Part shown: positions 28,295 to 36,764 of the stretch, in pieces | How the letters are laid out: the number at the start of each line of letters is the position of its first letter | Numbering within the stretch: the stretch's first letter is position 1 | NCBI GenBank assembly: GCA_964368625.1 | Contig: CAYJBH010000014.1 | Location: 1-64,000, forward strand | DNA length: 64,000 nucleotides | Origin: CAYJBH01 sp964368625 | GTDB lineage: Bacteria > Bacillota > Clostridia > Oscillospirales > Ruminococcaceae | Direction of reading: 5' to 3' | Position numbers and translations under genes: made by a program | Notes under the pieces: generated by a model | What the model was told of the DNA's origin: nothing | The model's input: the letters and a program-made list of their open reading frames with translations, nothing else | Databases searched by the model: none

Positions 28295-28618
28295 ATGTGT
28301 GAGGTTGCTTTTAGTAGAGCAAATGAAATTTTAACGGTTTTTTTAAAAGGTGAAATTGATCACCACACTTCAAAAACTATTAGTCGTACAATTGATACCG
28401 AAATTATCTGCTCTGCACCGGAAAAGTGTGTGCTAAATTTTTCTTCGGTGGGCTTTATGGATTCATCCGGAATTGGACTTATTCTCGGGCGCCATAAAAT
28501 GCTTAAAACTTCGGGAACTACTCTTGTAGTTGAAGGGGTGTCATCACAGGTAGAAAAGATATTACAGTTAGCTGGTATTAGCGGTTCATCAGAATTTAAA
28601 GGAGGATTATTATCATGA
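28295..28618 (+). CDS. spoIIAA: Anti-sigma F factor antagonist
   Basis: STAS-domain protein which, when unphosphorylated, releases sigma F from SpoIIAB in the forespore. The phosphorylation site is Ser57/Ser58 in GFMDSSGIGLILG, matching the conserved D-S-S-G motif; Ser58 corresponds to the kinase target in Bacillus. Length 107 is close to the usual 117. An AGGAGG site lies upstream. The stop overlaps the spoIIAB start by four bases. Confidence 0.94.
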   Translation: MCEVAFSRANEILTVFLKGEIDHHTSKTISRTIDTEIICSAPEKCVLNFSSVGFMDSSGIGLILGRHKMLKTSGTTLVVEGVSSQVEKILQLAGISGSSEFKGGLLS

Positions 28619-29046
28619 AGGTAAGAAATAGTGCTAGAGTATCATTCTTAAGTAGAAGTTGTAACGAAGCTTTTGCAAGAAGTGTTGCGGGTTCTTTCTG
28701 CTCACAGCTAGACCCAACACTAGAACAGATTATAGACATAAAAACCGCAGTTAGCGAAGCGGTTACAAACTGTATAGTACATGGGTATCCGGATAGAATT
28801 GGAAATATTGTAATGACGATGGATATTATCGAGCCGGACACTATTCGCATATCTATTGCCGATAGGGGAGTAGGGATAGAAGATGTAAAGCTTGCTATGC
28901 AACCGCTGTTTACAACCGGCAACAGCGATGAGCGAGTAGGGCTAGGTTTTAGCGTAATGGAAACTTTTATGGATAAAATTCGTGTAACCTCAAAAACCGG
29001 TCGTGGAACCAGAGTTACGATGAAAAAGCGAATTGAAAGCGTTTAG
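28615..29046 (+). CDS. spoIIAB: Anti-sigma F factor, serine kinase
   Basis: GHKL-type kinase that binds and holds sigma F and phosphorylates SpoIIAA. The N-box is IKTAVSEAVTNCIVHGYP (about 42-59), the G1 box has ADRGVGIEDV, and the lid region is LFTTGNSDERVGLGFSVME. Length 143 matches the family. AAAGGAGG lies upstream, inside the end of spoIIAA. It is followed by sigF after two bases, the conserved spoIIA order. Confidence 0.96.
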   Translation: MKVRNSARVSFLSRSCNEAFARSVAGSFCSQLDPTLEQIIDIKTAVSEAVTNCIVHGYPDRIGNIVMTMDIIEPDTIRISIADRGVGIEDVKLAMQPLFTTGNSDERVGLGFSVMETFMDKIRVTSKTGRGTRVTMKKRIESV

Positions 29047-29048
29047 TT

Positions 29049-29720
29049 ATGGTTGATTTAAAGGAAGATAGAGATGCTTTTATTGAGGCAAATCTCGGAC
29101 TTGTTCACTCTCTATCAGGTAGATTTAAGGGGAGAGGTATAGAATATGAAGAGCTTTTTGCCGCCGGTTCATTAGGGCTTATTAAAGCTTATGATAGATT
29201 CGATAAAGAACGTGGACTATGTTTTTCTACCTATGCAGTTCCTGTAATTCTCGGTGAAATAAAAAAATTATTTAGAGATGGAGGCACCGTTAAGGTTAGT
29301 CGTTCATTAAAAGAACTATCGTTAAAGATTAACATGAAACGCAGTGAAATAGTTGCTAAAACTGGATTGGAACCTTCGGTAAGCCAGCTATCTGAAGAGC
29401 TCGGAACAACCCCAGTTCATGTTGCAGAGGCAATTTGTGCTGCACAACCAGCTTTATCATTATCACCTGTTTATGATGGCGATAACGATGGAAAAGAGAT
29501 TGATATTCCTGTTAACAATGAAGAATCTGTTATTGAAGATAGATTAGCCGTTAAAGAGGCTTTGTCGCGAATTACAGAGGAACAACGAACATTAATACGT
29601 TTAAGATATTATCAGGGAAAAACACAAAGTGAAACTGCAAAAATTCTCGGAACAACCCAGGTACAAATTTCTAGAATGGAACGAAAAATATTAAATAAGA
29701 TGCGAGAAGAGTTTCTATAA
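29049..29720 (+). CDS. sigF: Sporulation sigma factor F
   Basis: Directs forespore transcription early in sporulation. Region 2 contains EELFAAGSLGLIKAYDRFD and FSTYAVPVILGEIKK; region 3 and region 4 follow, the latter with EEQRTLIRLRYYQGKTQSETA and VQISRMERKIL as helix-turn-helix. At 223 residues it is slightly shorter than the Bacillus protein. The placement as third gene of spoIIA makes sigma F, rather than sigma G, the right name. Its expression in the family depends on Spo0A and sigma H; I could not identify a clear sigma H promoter. Confidence 0.95.
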   Translation: MVDLKEDRDAFIEANLGLVHSLSGRFKGRGIEYEELFAAGSLGLIKAYDRFDKERGLCFSTYAVPVILGEIKKLFRDGGTVKVSRSLKELSLKINMKRSEIVAKTGLEPSVSQLSEELGTTPVHVAEAICAAQPALSLSPVYDGDNDGKEIDIPVNNEESVIEDRLAVKEALSRITEEQRTLIRLRYYQGKTQSETAKILGTTQVQISRMERKILNKMREEFL

Positions 29721-29739
29721 ATAACTCCTCTCGCATCTT
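29697..29739 (+). terminator. Terminator-like hairpin at the end of sigF
   Basis: AAGATGCGAGAAGAGTT (29697-29713) and AACTCCTCTCGCATCTT (29723-29739) pair over 17 positions with one mismatch around a nine-base loop. The left arm is the last codons of sigF. The following sequence is T-rich but has no solid T-run, so termination is probable, not certain. Confidence 0.6.
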
Positions 29740-29779
29740 CTCATGAGTATAATTCTATTATTATTTTGTTTTAAAGTGC

Positions 29780-29807
29780 TTGAAAAACACAAAAAATATG
29801 TTATAAT
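29780..29807 (+). promoter_or_regulatory. Promoter of the tRNA-Thr region
   Basis: TTGAAA (29780-29785) and TATAAT (29802-29807) with a 16-bp spacer. The predicted start lies near 29814, about 26 bp before the first tRNA-like copy, so the primary transcript would hold both tRNA-like copies and the complete tRNA. Confidence 0.65.
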
Positions 29808-29839
29808 AATTATCGTATTAGCCAATCAATTAATTTCAC

Positions 29840-30047
29840 GCTTGCGTAGCACAGCTGGCAGTGCAACGCGGCAAAGCCGGGTTTGATCATCTCGTTATGA
29901 GCTTTTGCGAATTATACCGTATTCTTAGTATCTAAATTTATATGCTTGTGTAGCACAGCTGGCAGTGCAACGCGGCAAAGCCGGGTTTGATCATCTCGTT
30001 ATGAGCTTTTGCGAATTATACCGTATTCTTAGTATCTAAATTTATAT
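29840..30047 (+). repeat. Two tandem 104-bp repeats that begin with the 5' half of tRNA-Thr
   Basis: Copy 1 (29840-29943) and copy 2 (29944-30047) differ at one position (29845 C, 29949 T). The first 26 bases of each equal the acceptor 5' strand, D arm and position 26 of the tRNA-Thr that follows directly at 30048. Then comes a GC-rich insert with a CGGC-AAA-GCCG hairpin, followed by GATCATCTCGTTATGAGC, which resembles the anticodon arm of the tRNA, and TGCGAAT, which resembles its T loop. No 3' acceptor strand or CCA is present, so the copies cannot form a normal tRNA. They look like decayed or remodelled tandem tRNA-Thr copies. Confidence 0.8.
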
Positions 30048-30123
30048 GCTTGTGTAGCACAGCTGGCAGTGCAGCTCATTCGTAATGAGCAGGTCGTCCG
30101 TTCGAATCGGATCACAAGCTCCA
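30048..30123 (+). tRNA. tRNA-Thr(CGU)
   Basis: A complete cloverleaf: acceptor GCTTGTG/CACAAGC, D stem GCAC/GTGC, anticodon stem GCTCA/TGAGC with loop TTCGTAA (anticodon CGT at 30081-30083), variable loop AGGTC, T stem GTCCG/CGGAT with loop TTCGAAT, discriminator T and encoded CCA. It reads ACG threonine codons. It sits at the end of two partial tandem copies of itself. Confidence 0.93.
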
Positions 30124-30247
30124 TTTTATATAAGTGCATAGACATGAATCTTAGTTTTCAGTCTGTGCCCTTATAATTTTGCCAAACTCTATTTTATAAC
30201 TTTATTCAAAATGATTTATTATTACAATAAACAAAGTAAAAAAAATA

Positions 30248-30290
30248 TTGACTAACTGGGTTAGCTATGTTATAATGCTAACTGGGTTAG
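30248..30290 (+). promoter_or_regulatory. Promoter and double operator of the MarR-ABC operon
   Basis: TTGACT (30248-30253) and TATAAT (30271-30276) with a 17-bp spacer form a strong promoter. The 13-base palindrome CTAACTGGGTTAG occurs twice, at 30252-30264 overlapping the -35 box and at 30278-30290 just after the -10 box. The centres are 26 bp apart, so both lie on nearly the same helix face. The MarR-type regulator encoded next is the obvious candidate to bind them and repress its own operon. Confidence 0.8.
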
Positions 30291-30316
30291 TTAATTTAAA
30301 TTTAAGGAGTATACCT

Positions 30317-30769
30317 ATGGCAAAACATGAAGACATAATATATGCGATTGAGTTATTTCATAAAAACAGACCACAAAAAATATTTGAAGAGGTAAATAAG
30401 AGTGAGGTAGGAGGGTTTGCCGTTATAAAATATTTGTGTGAAGCAGAAAATGAAGTAACTTCGGCAGACATCTGCAAGGTGTTAAAAATTAGTTCTGCAA
30501 GAATGGCTGTATTAATTAAAAAGCTTGAGACAAGAGGAATAGTGACTAAAGAAAATTCAAAGCATGACTCAAGATCTAAGATATTAAAGCTTACCAAGAA
30601 AGGTATAGTGCTATCTGAAGAATTTAAAGCAAACCTTTATAAATCGATAGAAAAGGTTGTTGATGAGTTCGGGATTGAGGAGCTTGAGTCACTATTTCGT
30701 AAGTTAAAAAAATTAAAATCAATATTACACGAAAATGTTCCGTCTAATTTGGAGGAATTTAATGGTTAA
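30317..30769 (+). CDS. MarR-family transcriptional regulator
   Basis: A 150-residue winged-helix protein. The DNA-binding part has EVTSADICKVLKISSARMAVLIKKLETRGIV-type sequence (about 48-78, helix-turn-helix) followed by the wing with SKHDSRSKILKLTKKG, a MarR signature. It probably represses its own operon and releases the DNA when a drug or metabolite binds; the ligand is unknown. The ATG at 30317 follows AAGGAG; the longer in-frame reading would run through the promoter and operator. Its stop overlaps the ABC gene start by eight bases. Confidence 0.88.
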   Translation: MAKHEDIIYAIELFHKNRPQKIFEEVNKSEVGGFAVIKYLCEAENEVTSADICKVLKISSARMAVLIKKLETRGIVTKENSKHDSRSKILKLTKKGIVLSEEFKANLYKSIEKVVDEFGIEELESLFRKLKKLKSILHENVPSNLEEFNG

Positions 30770-32525
30770 GATATTAAGAAATTTATCCGTAAGGGATTAT
30801 CTATTATCGGCATTAGTATTACTACTAACATGTATTCAGGTATTTTTGGATCTAACTTTACCAGACTATATGTCTCAAATAACTTTGCTTATTCAAACTG
30901 AAGGCAGTGTAATGAGTGACATATATATAGCCGGTTTGAATATGATGTTTTGTGCCATTGGCAGCCTTTTACTCTCTATCATAGTAGCTGTAATTGCTTC
31001 AGGAATTGCAGCAAACTTCTCATTTATCACTCGTTCTAAAATGTTTAAAAAAGTAATGGGATTTTCAATGAGAGAGGTTAATTCTTTTTCAACATCAAGC
31101 TTAATTACACGAACAACAAACGACATAACCCAGGTTCAGCTACTAATTGTTATGGGATTGCAGATGCTTATAAAGGCCCCAATAACCGCAGTATGGGCAA
31201 TAATAAAAATTTCAGATAAAAACGAATCTTGGACTATTGTTACCGGTGTTGCTGTTTTAGTTTTGATGGTTGTAGTTTTATTCTGCCTTACATTAGCAAT
31301 ACCAAAATTTAAAAAGCTTCAGCTCTTAACGGATAATATAAATAAAGTTGCTAAAGAAAGTTTAGATGGATTAAGCGTGGTAAGGGCCTATAATGCACAA
31401 GATTATCAGGCAAAAAAGTTTGAAAAAGCAAACGACGAGATGACACAAACCAACCTGTTCACCTCTAGAACTATGTCATTTTTAATGCCCAGTATACAGA
31501 TGATAAGTAGTGGCCTTACATTGGCTATATATCTCGTTGGAGCTGTATTAATAAACGAGACAGTAGGTCCTGAGCAAATGATTTTATTCTCTGATATGAT
31601 TGTTTTTTCATCGTATGCAATGCAGGTTATCATGGCATTTATGATGCTAGTTATGGTATTTATGTTACTTCCGAGGGCTAGTGTTTCTGCAAAGCGAATT
31701 AACGAGGTTTTGCAAACTAATGACAGCATTGTTAACGGTAATACAACAGAAGGCTTGAATTATAAACAGGGTGAAATTGAATATAAAAACGTTAGTTTTA
31801 AATATCCACAATCTGATAATTATGTGCTAAAAAACATAAATTTCACAGCTAAACTGGGTGAAACCATCGCTTTTATCGGTTCTACCGGGTGTGGTAAAAG
31901 CAGTTTAATTAATCTTTTACCCAGATTTTATGATGTTACCGAAGGTGAAGTATTGGTAAATGGATTAAATGTAAAAGAATATACAAAATCATCCCTAAAC
32001 TCATTAATAGGATATGTGCCACAGCGTTCGATTTTATTTACCGGTACTGTAAAATCAAATGTTGTATTTGGAGATAATAACAAACAAAAAAATGACAAGG
32101 GACACTTAATAAGCTCGGTTGACATAGCAAAAGCTACCGATTTCGTTGATAATTTGGAAGAAGGCTATGACGCATATGTTGCACAGGGCGGAAGAAATTT
32201 TTCCGGTGGTCAAAAGCAAAGGTTATCAATTGCAAGAGCTGTTTACCGAAATCCTGAATTCTTTATTTTCGACGATTCTTTTTCTGCTCTCGACTATAAA
32301 ACCGACCGTATATTACGTGAAAATTTAAAACAGAAATGCAGCAACGCTACAGTGTTGATAGTAGGACAACGAATTGGAACAATCAAGGATGCAGATAAAA
32401 TAATCGTTCTTGAAGACGGGGAAATAGCAGGTATCGGAAAACACAAAGAATTGCTTGAAAGCTGCGATATATATAAACAAATTGCATTATCACAGCTTTC
32501 AGAGGAGGAATTAAAAAATGCCTAA
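30762..32525 (+). CDS. ABC exporter half-transporter, subunit with degenerate catalytic residues
   Basis: A fused six-helix membrane domain (about 1-310) and ATPase domain (about 335-587). Walker A is GSTGCGKSS (373-381), the signature is FSGGQ (480-484), but Walker B ends Asp504-Asp505 (IFDDSFSALD) where the catalytic glutamate should follow, and the H-loop histidine is replaced by Gln536 (VGQRIGTI). It therefore needs its partner for hydrolysis, as in heterodimeric exporters such as LmrCD or TM287/288. The ATG follows GGAGG and overlaps the MarR gene; the stop overlaps the second subunit by eight bases. Substrate unknown, probably a drug or lipid-like compound. Confidence 0.9.
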   Translation: MVKILRNLSVRDYLLSALVLLLTCIQVFLDLTLPDYMSQITLLIQTEGSVMSDIYIAGLNMMFCAIGSLLLSIIVAVIASGIAANFSFITRSKMFKKVMGFSMREVNSFSTSSLITRTTNDITQVQLLIVMGLQMLIKAPITAVWAIIKISDKNESWTIVTGVAVLVLMVVVLFCLTLAIPKFKKLQLLTDNINKVAKESLDGLSVVRAYNAQDYQAKKFEKANDEMTQTNLFTSRTMSFLMPSIQMISSGLTLAIYLVGAVLINETVGPEQMILFSDMIVFSSYAMQVIMAFMMLVMVFMLLPRASVSAKRINEVLQTNDSIVNGNTTEGLNYKQGEIEYKNVSFKYPQSDNYVLKNINFTAKLGETIAFIGSTGCGKSSLINLLPRFYDVTEGEVLVNGLNVKEYTKSSLNSLIGYVPQRSILFTGTVKSNVVFGDNNKQKNDKGHLISSVDIAKATDFVDNLEEGYDAYVAQGGRNFSGGQKQRLSIARAVYRNPEFFIFDDSFSALDYKTDRILRENLKQKCSNATVLIVGQRIGTIKDADKIIVLEDGEIAGIGKHKELLESCDIYKQIALSQLSEEELKNA

Positions 32526-34371
32526 AGATAATTATGAAATTGGATCTAACCAAAAAGATAAAAAACCTCAAAGAGGCCCTGGCATGCAGATGGGAGGGGA
32601 AAAGGCAAAGAATATAAAGCTAACCATAAGAAAAATGATGGAATATATTAAAAAGCGTAAAAATTTAATGATTATATCCATCATTTTTGCAATGCTTGGC
32701 TCGATATTAACCTTGATTGGTCCCGGACAGCTTACCAGATTAACAGATACTATTACCGATGGCATAGAAGCTAGCATTACAGGAAATGGATCGATTAATC
32801 TTGATATCATTTTTTATATTGGCTTATTCCTTGGAGTTGTTTACGCAATAAGCTATATTCTTTCTATAACTCAAGGAATAATGATTTCCACCGTAATGCA
32901 GCGAACAGCTAAAAGCTTACGAACCGATATAGCAAACAAAATTAATCGATTACCTATGAAATATTTTTCTAATAACTCTAAGGGAGATGTTTTATCTAGG
33001 GTAACAAATGATGTAGATACTATAGGCCAAACCCTTTCCCAGTCGATGGGAACATTTATATCCTCTGTAACCCTATTAGTGGGTTCTGTAATAATGATGT
33101 TTGCAACAAATGTTACCTTAACTTTCACCGCTATCATTTCAACTGCCATTGGTTTTATTTTCATGATAGTTGTAATGAAAAACTCCCAAAAACATTTTAA
33201 AGATCAACAAAAGCATTTAGGAAAGATTAACGGTCATATTGAAGAAATGTATGCAGGACACACCGTCGTTAAAGCATATAATGGCGAGGAAACTGCAATT
33301 GAAATTTTCGATTCTGTTAACAAGGAGTTAAAATCAAGTTCATTCAAAGCACAGGCTTTATCCGGTTTAATGATGCCAATGATGACATTTATAGGAAACT
33401 TCGGCTACGTTTGTGTTTGCATTGTTGGCGCCCTACTAGCATTAAACTCCATAATAAGCTTTGGCATCATTGTAGCTTTTATGATTTATATAAGATTGTT
33501 TACCCAACCTCTTGGACAGATTGCTCAATCAATGCAAAACCTACAATCAGGTATGGCTGCTGCTGAAAGAGTTTTTGAATTTTTAGATGAGACTGAAATG
33601 AGTGATGAGTCTACCAAACTCAAACAGCTTACAAATGTTAGGGGAGATGTAGAGTTTAAAAATGTTCGCTTTGGTTATGATGAAGATAAAACTATAATTA
33701 ACAACTTTAGTGCACTGGCTAAAAAAGGTCAAAAAATTGCAATTGTAGGACCAACAGGAGCAGGTAAGACCACCATGGTTAATCTATTAATGCGTTTTTA
33801 TGAGATAAATTCCGGCGAAATATTAATAGATAATGTTTCCATTCAAGATGTAAAGCGTGAAGACGTACACTCTAAGTTTAGTATGGTTTTACAAGACACA
33901 TGGATTTTTGAAGGAACTCTTCGTGACAACCTTATTTATGCATCAGAAGGTGTTTCTGAAGAGGATCTAACACGAGCAACTAAGGCTGTAGGGCTTCATC
34001 ATTTCGTTAAAACACTTGAAAACGGTTATGATACTATTCTTGACGATAAGCTAGAATTGTCTCAAGGACAAAAACAACAAATAACCATCGCAAGAGCTAT
34101 GATTGCAGATAAACCTATGCTCATTCTTGATGAAGCAACATCTTCTATAGATACGAGAACAGAACTACAGATACAAAGCGCCATGGATGAGTTAATGGAG
34201 AATAGAACCTCATTTGTAATTGCACATAGACTCTCTACAATTAAGAATTCCGACTTAATCCTAGTTATGAAAGATGGAGACGTTATTGAAACAGGTACAC
34301 ATGAAGAACTTTTATCTAACAAAGGTTTTTATGCCGAGCTGTACAATTCACAATTTGATAATGTAGCCTAA
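32518..34371 (+). CDS. ABC exporter half-transporter, catalytic subunit
   Basis: The partner of the preceding subunit, with an N-terminal polar extension (about 1-35), six membrane helices and an ATPase domain. Walker A is GPTGAGKTTM, Walker B LILDEATSSID with the catalytic Glu, and the H-loop has IAHRLSTI. Its signature motif is degenerate, LSQGQ instead of LSGGQ. With the first subunit the pair would form one complete and one degenerate ATP site: the full site uses this Walker A/B plus the partner's SGGQ. Length 617 is normal. It ends the MarR operon. Confidence 0.92.
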   Translation: MPKDNYEIGSNQKDKKPQRGPGMQMGGEKAKNIKLTIRKMMEYIKKRKNLMIISIIFAMLGSILTLIGPGQLTRLTDTITDGIEASITGNGSINLDIIFYIGLFLGVVYAISYILSITQGIMISTVMQRTAKSLRTDIANKINRLPMKYFSNNSKGDVLSRVTNDVDTIGQTLSQSMGTFISSVTLLVGSVIMMFATNVTLTFTAIISTAIGFIFMIVVMKNSQKHFKDQQKHLGKINGHIEEMYAGHTVVKAYNGEETAIEIFDSVNKELKSSSFKAQALSGLMMPMMTFIGNFGYVCVCIVGALLALNSIISFGIIVAFMIYIRLFTQPLGQIAQSMQNLQSGMAAAERVFEFLDETEMSDESTKLKQLTNVRGDVEFKNVRFGYDEDKTIINNFSALAKKGQKIAIVGPTGAGKTTMVNLLMRFYEINSGEILIDNVSIQDVKREDVHSKFSMVLQDTWIFEGTLRDNLIYASEGVSEEDLTRATKAVGLHHFVKTLENGYDTILDDKLELSQGQKQQITIARAMIADKPMLILDEATSSIDTRTELQIQSAMDELMENRTSFVIAHRLSTIKNSDLILVMKDGDVIETGTHEELLSNKGFYAELYNSQFDNVA

Positions 34372-34402
34372 ATTAATAACATTGTTTTTCATTTTAATAA
34401 TG

Positions 34403-34449
34403 TTGTACCGCTCCTTGTTAGTTTAACTTACTAAAAAGGAACGGTACAA
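34403..34449. terminator. Terminator between the convergent ABC and pheA genes
   Basis: TTGTACCGCTCCTT and AAGGAACGGTACAA pair around an inner TTAGT/ACTAA stem (34403-34449), giving a long hairpin followed by AATAATTTT on the plus strand. It lies between the convergent stops and may act for the ABC operon. Confidence 0.65.
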
Positions 34450-34503
34450 TAATTTTGTATAAGCTTAATCAGTAGTGAAAATATATAGATCCTGCAATAA
34501 CCT

Positions 34504-35646
34504 TTACGACTCTCGATAGCTACCAAGATAGGTGAAGGTGTCGGTACTGTGTTTTAGCTGAACAAGAAGTTTTTGTATGTTTGGATCTGCAATATCTGCA
34601 TCAAAATCAGCATAGAAAACAAATTCAAAATCCTGTTCAGGTATTGGACGGCTTTCAAGTTTAGAAAGGTTTACACCCATAACAGAGAATTTAGTAATAA
34701 TATTATAGAGCGAACCTGGGCGATGTGGAACTGTAAACATAACGCTTATCTTATCAGCACCGGGATATATTTCAGGCTTTTTAGAAATACAGATAAATCT
34801 AGTATAGTTATTATCACGGTTTTGAACATGATTTTCAATTATATCAAGATTATATATGGTTGCACAACTTGTATCTGCTATTGCGGCAATATCACTACAA
34901 TCAGAATTTGCTACCATCTCTGCTGCAGTTGCTGTGTTATTCCACTCCTTAACCTCTACGCCTTTTAATCCATTTATAAACTCACTACACTGTGCTAAGG
35001 CTTGCGGGTGAGAATAAATTTCCTTAATATTATCAAGTTTAACGCCAGGTTTAACAAGGAGGCAATGATCAATTTTCACCTTAACTCCTTTTACAATCTG
35101 AAAACTATATTTTTTCATCAAATCGTAAACCTGAGTTACCGAGCCATGCAAGCTGTTCTCAATAGGTAGTATTCCATATCTGCAAAGACCGCTCTCAACG
35201 GAACGAAATACAGCATCAAAACTCTTCATAAACATGATACTTGCCAGTGGGAACATCTTATCACATGCAGACGATGAGTATGAACCGTCTGTGCCTTGAC
35301 AGGCAACTGCTGCCTGTTTTGGAAATAACTTATCTGTGCTATTTAGTGCCTCGGTTATTTTGCTTTCAAAATCTTTGTCGCCCATAATTTCCAGTTCTTG
35401 ATAAGATCTAGAAATATCGAAAACTGTTTGGTATAATGATTTTATGTTCTGAGCAGTAGTCTCATCTCTTCCTTGAGTTAATCTCGTTATTATGTCTCTC
35501 TCTCTCGATGAATTTAATACCGGCAATTTGTTTTCAATCTTATATCTGGCAACATCGCCAACAATATTTATACGTTCATTAAATAACTCTGCAATCTTAC
35601 TATCTATTTCATCGATTCTATTTCTTGACTGTTCTAGTTTATTCAT
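34504..35646 (-). CDS. pheA: Bifunctional chorismate mutase/prephenate dehydratase
   Basis: Makes phenylpyruvate from chorismate, the phenylalanine branch. The N-terminal chorismate mutase domain (about 1-90) has RIDEIDSKIAELFNERI and PVLNSSRERDI. The prephenate dehydratase domain (about 105-285) has GTDGSYSSSACDKMF and GILPIENSLHGSVTQVYDL. The ACT domain (about 295-375) has HRPGSLYNIITKFSVMGVNL and the ESRP motif that binds phenylalanine for feedback inhibition. Length 380 is usual. It follows aroF by nine bp and shares its Phe-attenuated leader. Confidence 0.96.
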   Translation of the reverse strand: MNKLEQSRNRIDEIDSKIAELFNERINIVGDVARYKIENKLPVLNSSRERDIITRLTQGRDETTAQNIKSLYQTVFDISRSYQELEIMGDKDFESKITEALNSTDKLFPKQAAVACQGTDGSYSSSACDKMFPLASIMFMKSFDAVFRSVESGLCRYGILPIENSLHGSVTQVYDLMKKYSFQIVKGVKVKIDHCLLVKPGVKLDNIKEIYSHPQALAQCSEFINGLKGVEVKEWNNTATAAEMVANSDCSDIAAIADTSCATIYNLDIIENHVQNRDNNYTRFICISKKPEIYPGADKISVMFTVPHRPGSLYNIITKFSVMGVNLSKLESRPIPEQDFEFVFYADFDADIADPNIQKLLVQLKHSTDTFTYLGSYRES

Positions 35647-35655
35647 TATTTACTC

Positions 35656-36672
35656 CTAAGCCTTTAATTCTTCCATTAAGTTTCTAAGTTTAGCAACCTT
35701 GCCAGAAAGTTTGTTAAAGCTCTCGGGTGTTAAGGATTGTGCGCCGTCGCATAGAGCCATTTGAGGATTGTTGTGAACCTCAATTATTAATCCATCACAG
35801 CCGGTAGCAACCGCTCCGAGTGTTAAAGAAGGGACATATTGATAGTAACCGGTTGCATGACTTGGATCAACAATTATTGGTAGATGAGTTTTGGTTTTTA
35901 ATACCGGTATTGCAGATAAGTCGAGTGTGTTTCTTGTCGCGGTTTCAAATGTACGTATACCTCTTTCACAGAGCATTACCGATGTATTACCGCTTGCCAT
36001 AATATACTCAACACTCATCAATAACTCATCTATCGTGTTAGATAAGCCTCGTTTTAAAAGTATAGGTTTATTTACCTTGCCCAGTTCACGAAGCAGTGTG
36101 AAATTTTGCATGTTTCGCGCACCAACCTGTATGATGTCAACCTTCTCAAAAAGAGGAAGCTGAGAAAGATCCATGATTTCGGTTATAATTGGCAATCCGG
36201 TTTCTGCCTTTGCGTCTAACAGCAAATCTATTCCTTCTCCTCCCATACCCTGAAAAGCATACGGCGATGTTCTTGGCTTAAATGCTCCTCCTCGCAGTAT
36301 ATTTGCACCGGATGCCTTAACGGCTTTTGCAACATCACAAATTTGCTCCCTTGATTCTACCGAGCAGGGTCCGGCCATCATGGCAAAGTTTCCGCCACCT
36401 ATCTTTGTGCCGTTATCCAAGGTTATAACCGTGTCGAATGGATTAAACTTTCTATTTGCTTTTTTGTATGGTTCCTGTATTCTCTTTACCGACTCAACAA
36501 TTTCTATTGATTCCAAAAGCTCAATATCAACCGAAGCTGTGTCTCCTACCAGTCCTATAATAGTACTTAGTTCGCCCTCAATAACATGAAGATCAAGCTG
36601 TTTTTCGGTAAGCCAACTCTTTAAACCCTCAAGCTGTTGCTTGTTTGGATTTTGTTTTAATACAATAATCAT
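35656..36672 (-). CDS. aroF: 3-deoxy-7-phosphoheptulonate synthase (DAHP synthase, type I beta)
   Basis: Condenses phosphoenolpyruvate with erythrose 4-phosphate, the first step of aromatic synthesis. An N-terminal ferredoxin-like regulatory domain (about 1-70) precedes the barrel, with AGPCSVESREQI (about 100), RGGAFKPRTSPYAFQG, VGARNMQNF, and VDPSHATG near the end; these carry the metal and substrate residues. Length 338 fits the I-beta class. It heads the aroF-pheA operon, and the region upstream has a Phe-rich leader peptide and a terminator, implying control by charged tRNA-Phe supply. Confidence 0.95.
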   Translation of the reverse strand: MIIVLKQNPNKQQLEGLKSWLTEKQLDLHVIEGELSTIIGLVGDTASVDIELLESIEIVESVKRIQEPYKKANRKFNPFDTVITLDNGTKIGGGNFAMMAGPCSVESREQICDVAKAVKASGANILRGGAFKPRTSPYAFQGMGGEGIDLLLDAKAETGLPIITEIMDLSQLPLFEKVDIIQVGARNMQNFTLLRELGKVNKPILLKRGLSNTIDELLMSVEYIMASGNTSVMLCERGIRTFETATRNTLDLSAIPVLKTKTHLPIIVDPSHATGYYQYVPSLTLGAVATGCDGLIIEVHNNPQMALCDGAQSLTPESFNKLSGKVAKLRNLMEELKA

Positions 36673-36696
36673 ACTGTTTTTCTCTCCCTTTTCACA

Positions 36697-36738
36697 AAAA
36701 TAAAAAGTGCCTACTGTCTTTTCAGAAACGTAGGCACT
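36697..36738 (-). terminator. Attenuator terminator of the aroF-pheA leader
   Basis: Read on the minus strand, AGTGCCTAC (36738-36730) and GTAGGCACT (36714-36706) form a nine-bp stem followed by the T-rich stretch TTTTATTTTTG. It ends 25-34 bp before the aroF start, with only a ribosome site between, so it stands in the leader of the operon, not after a gene. Confidence 0.85.
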
Positions 36739-36764
36739 AACTTCTATCTTAAGATATTAGAACA

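Noticed and set aside
29840..30047. CRISPR-like direct repeat array
   Set aside because: There are only two units of 104 bp with no variable spacers, the unit begins with tRNA sequence, and no cas gene is near.
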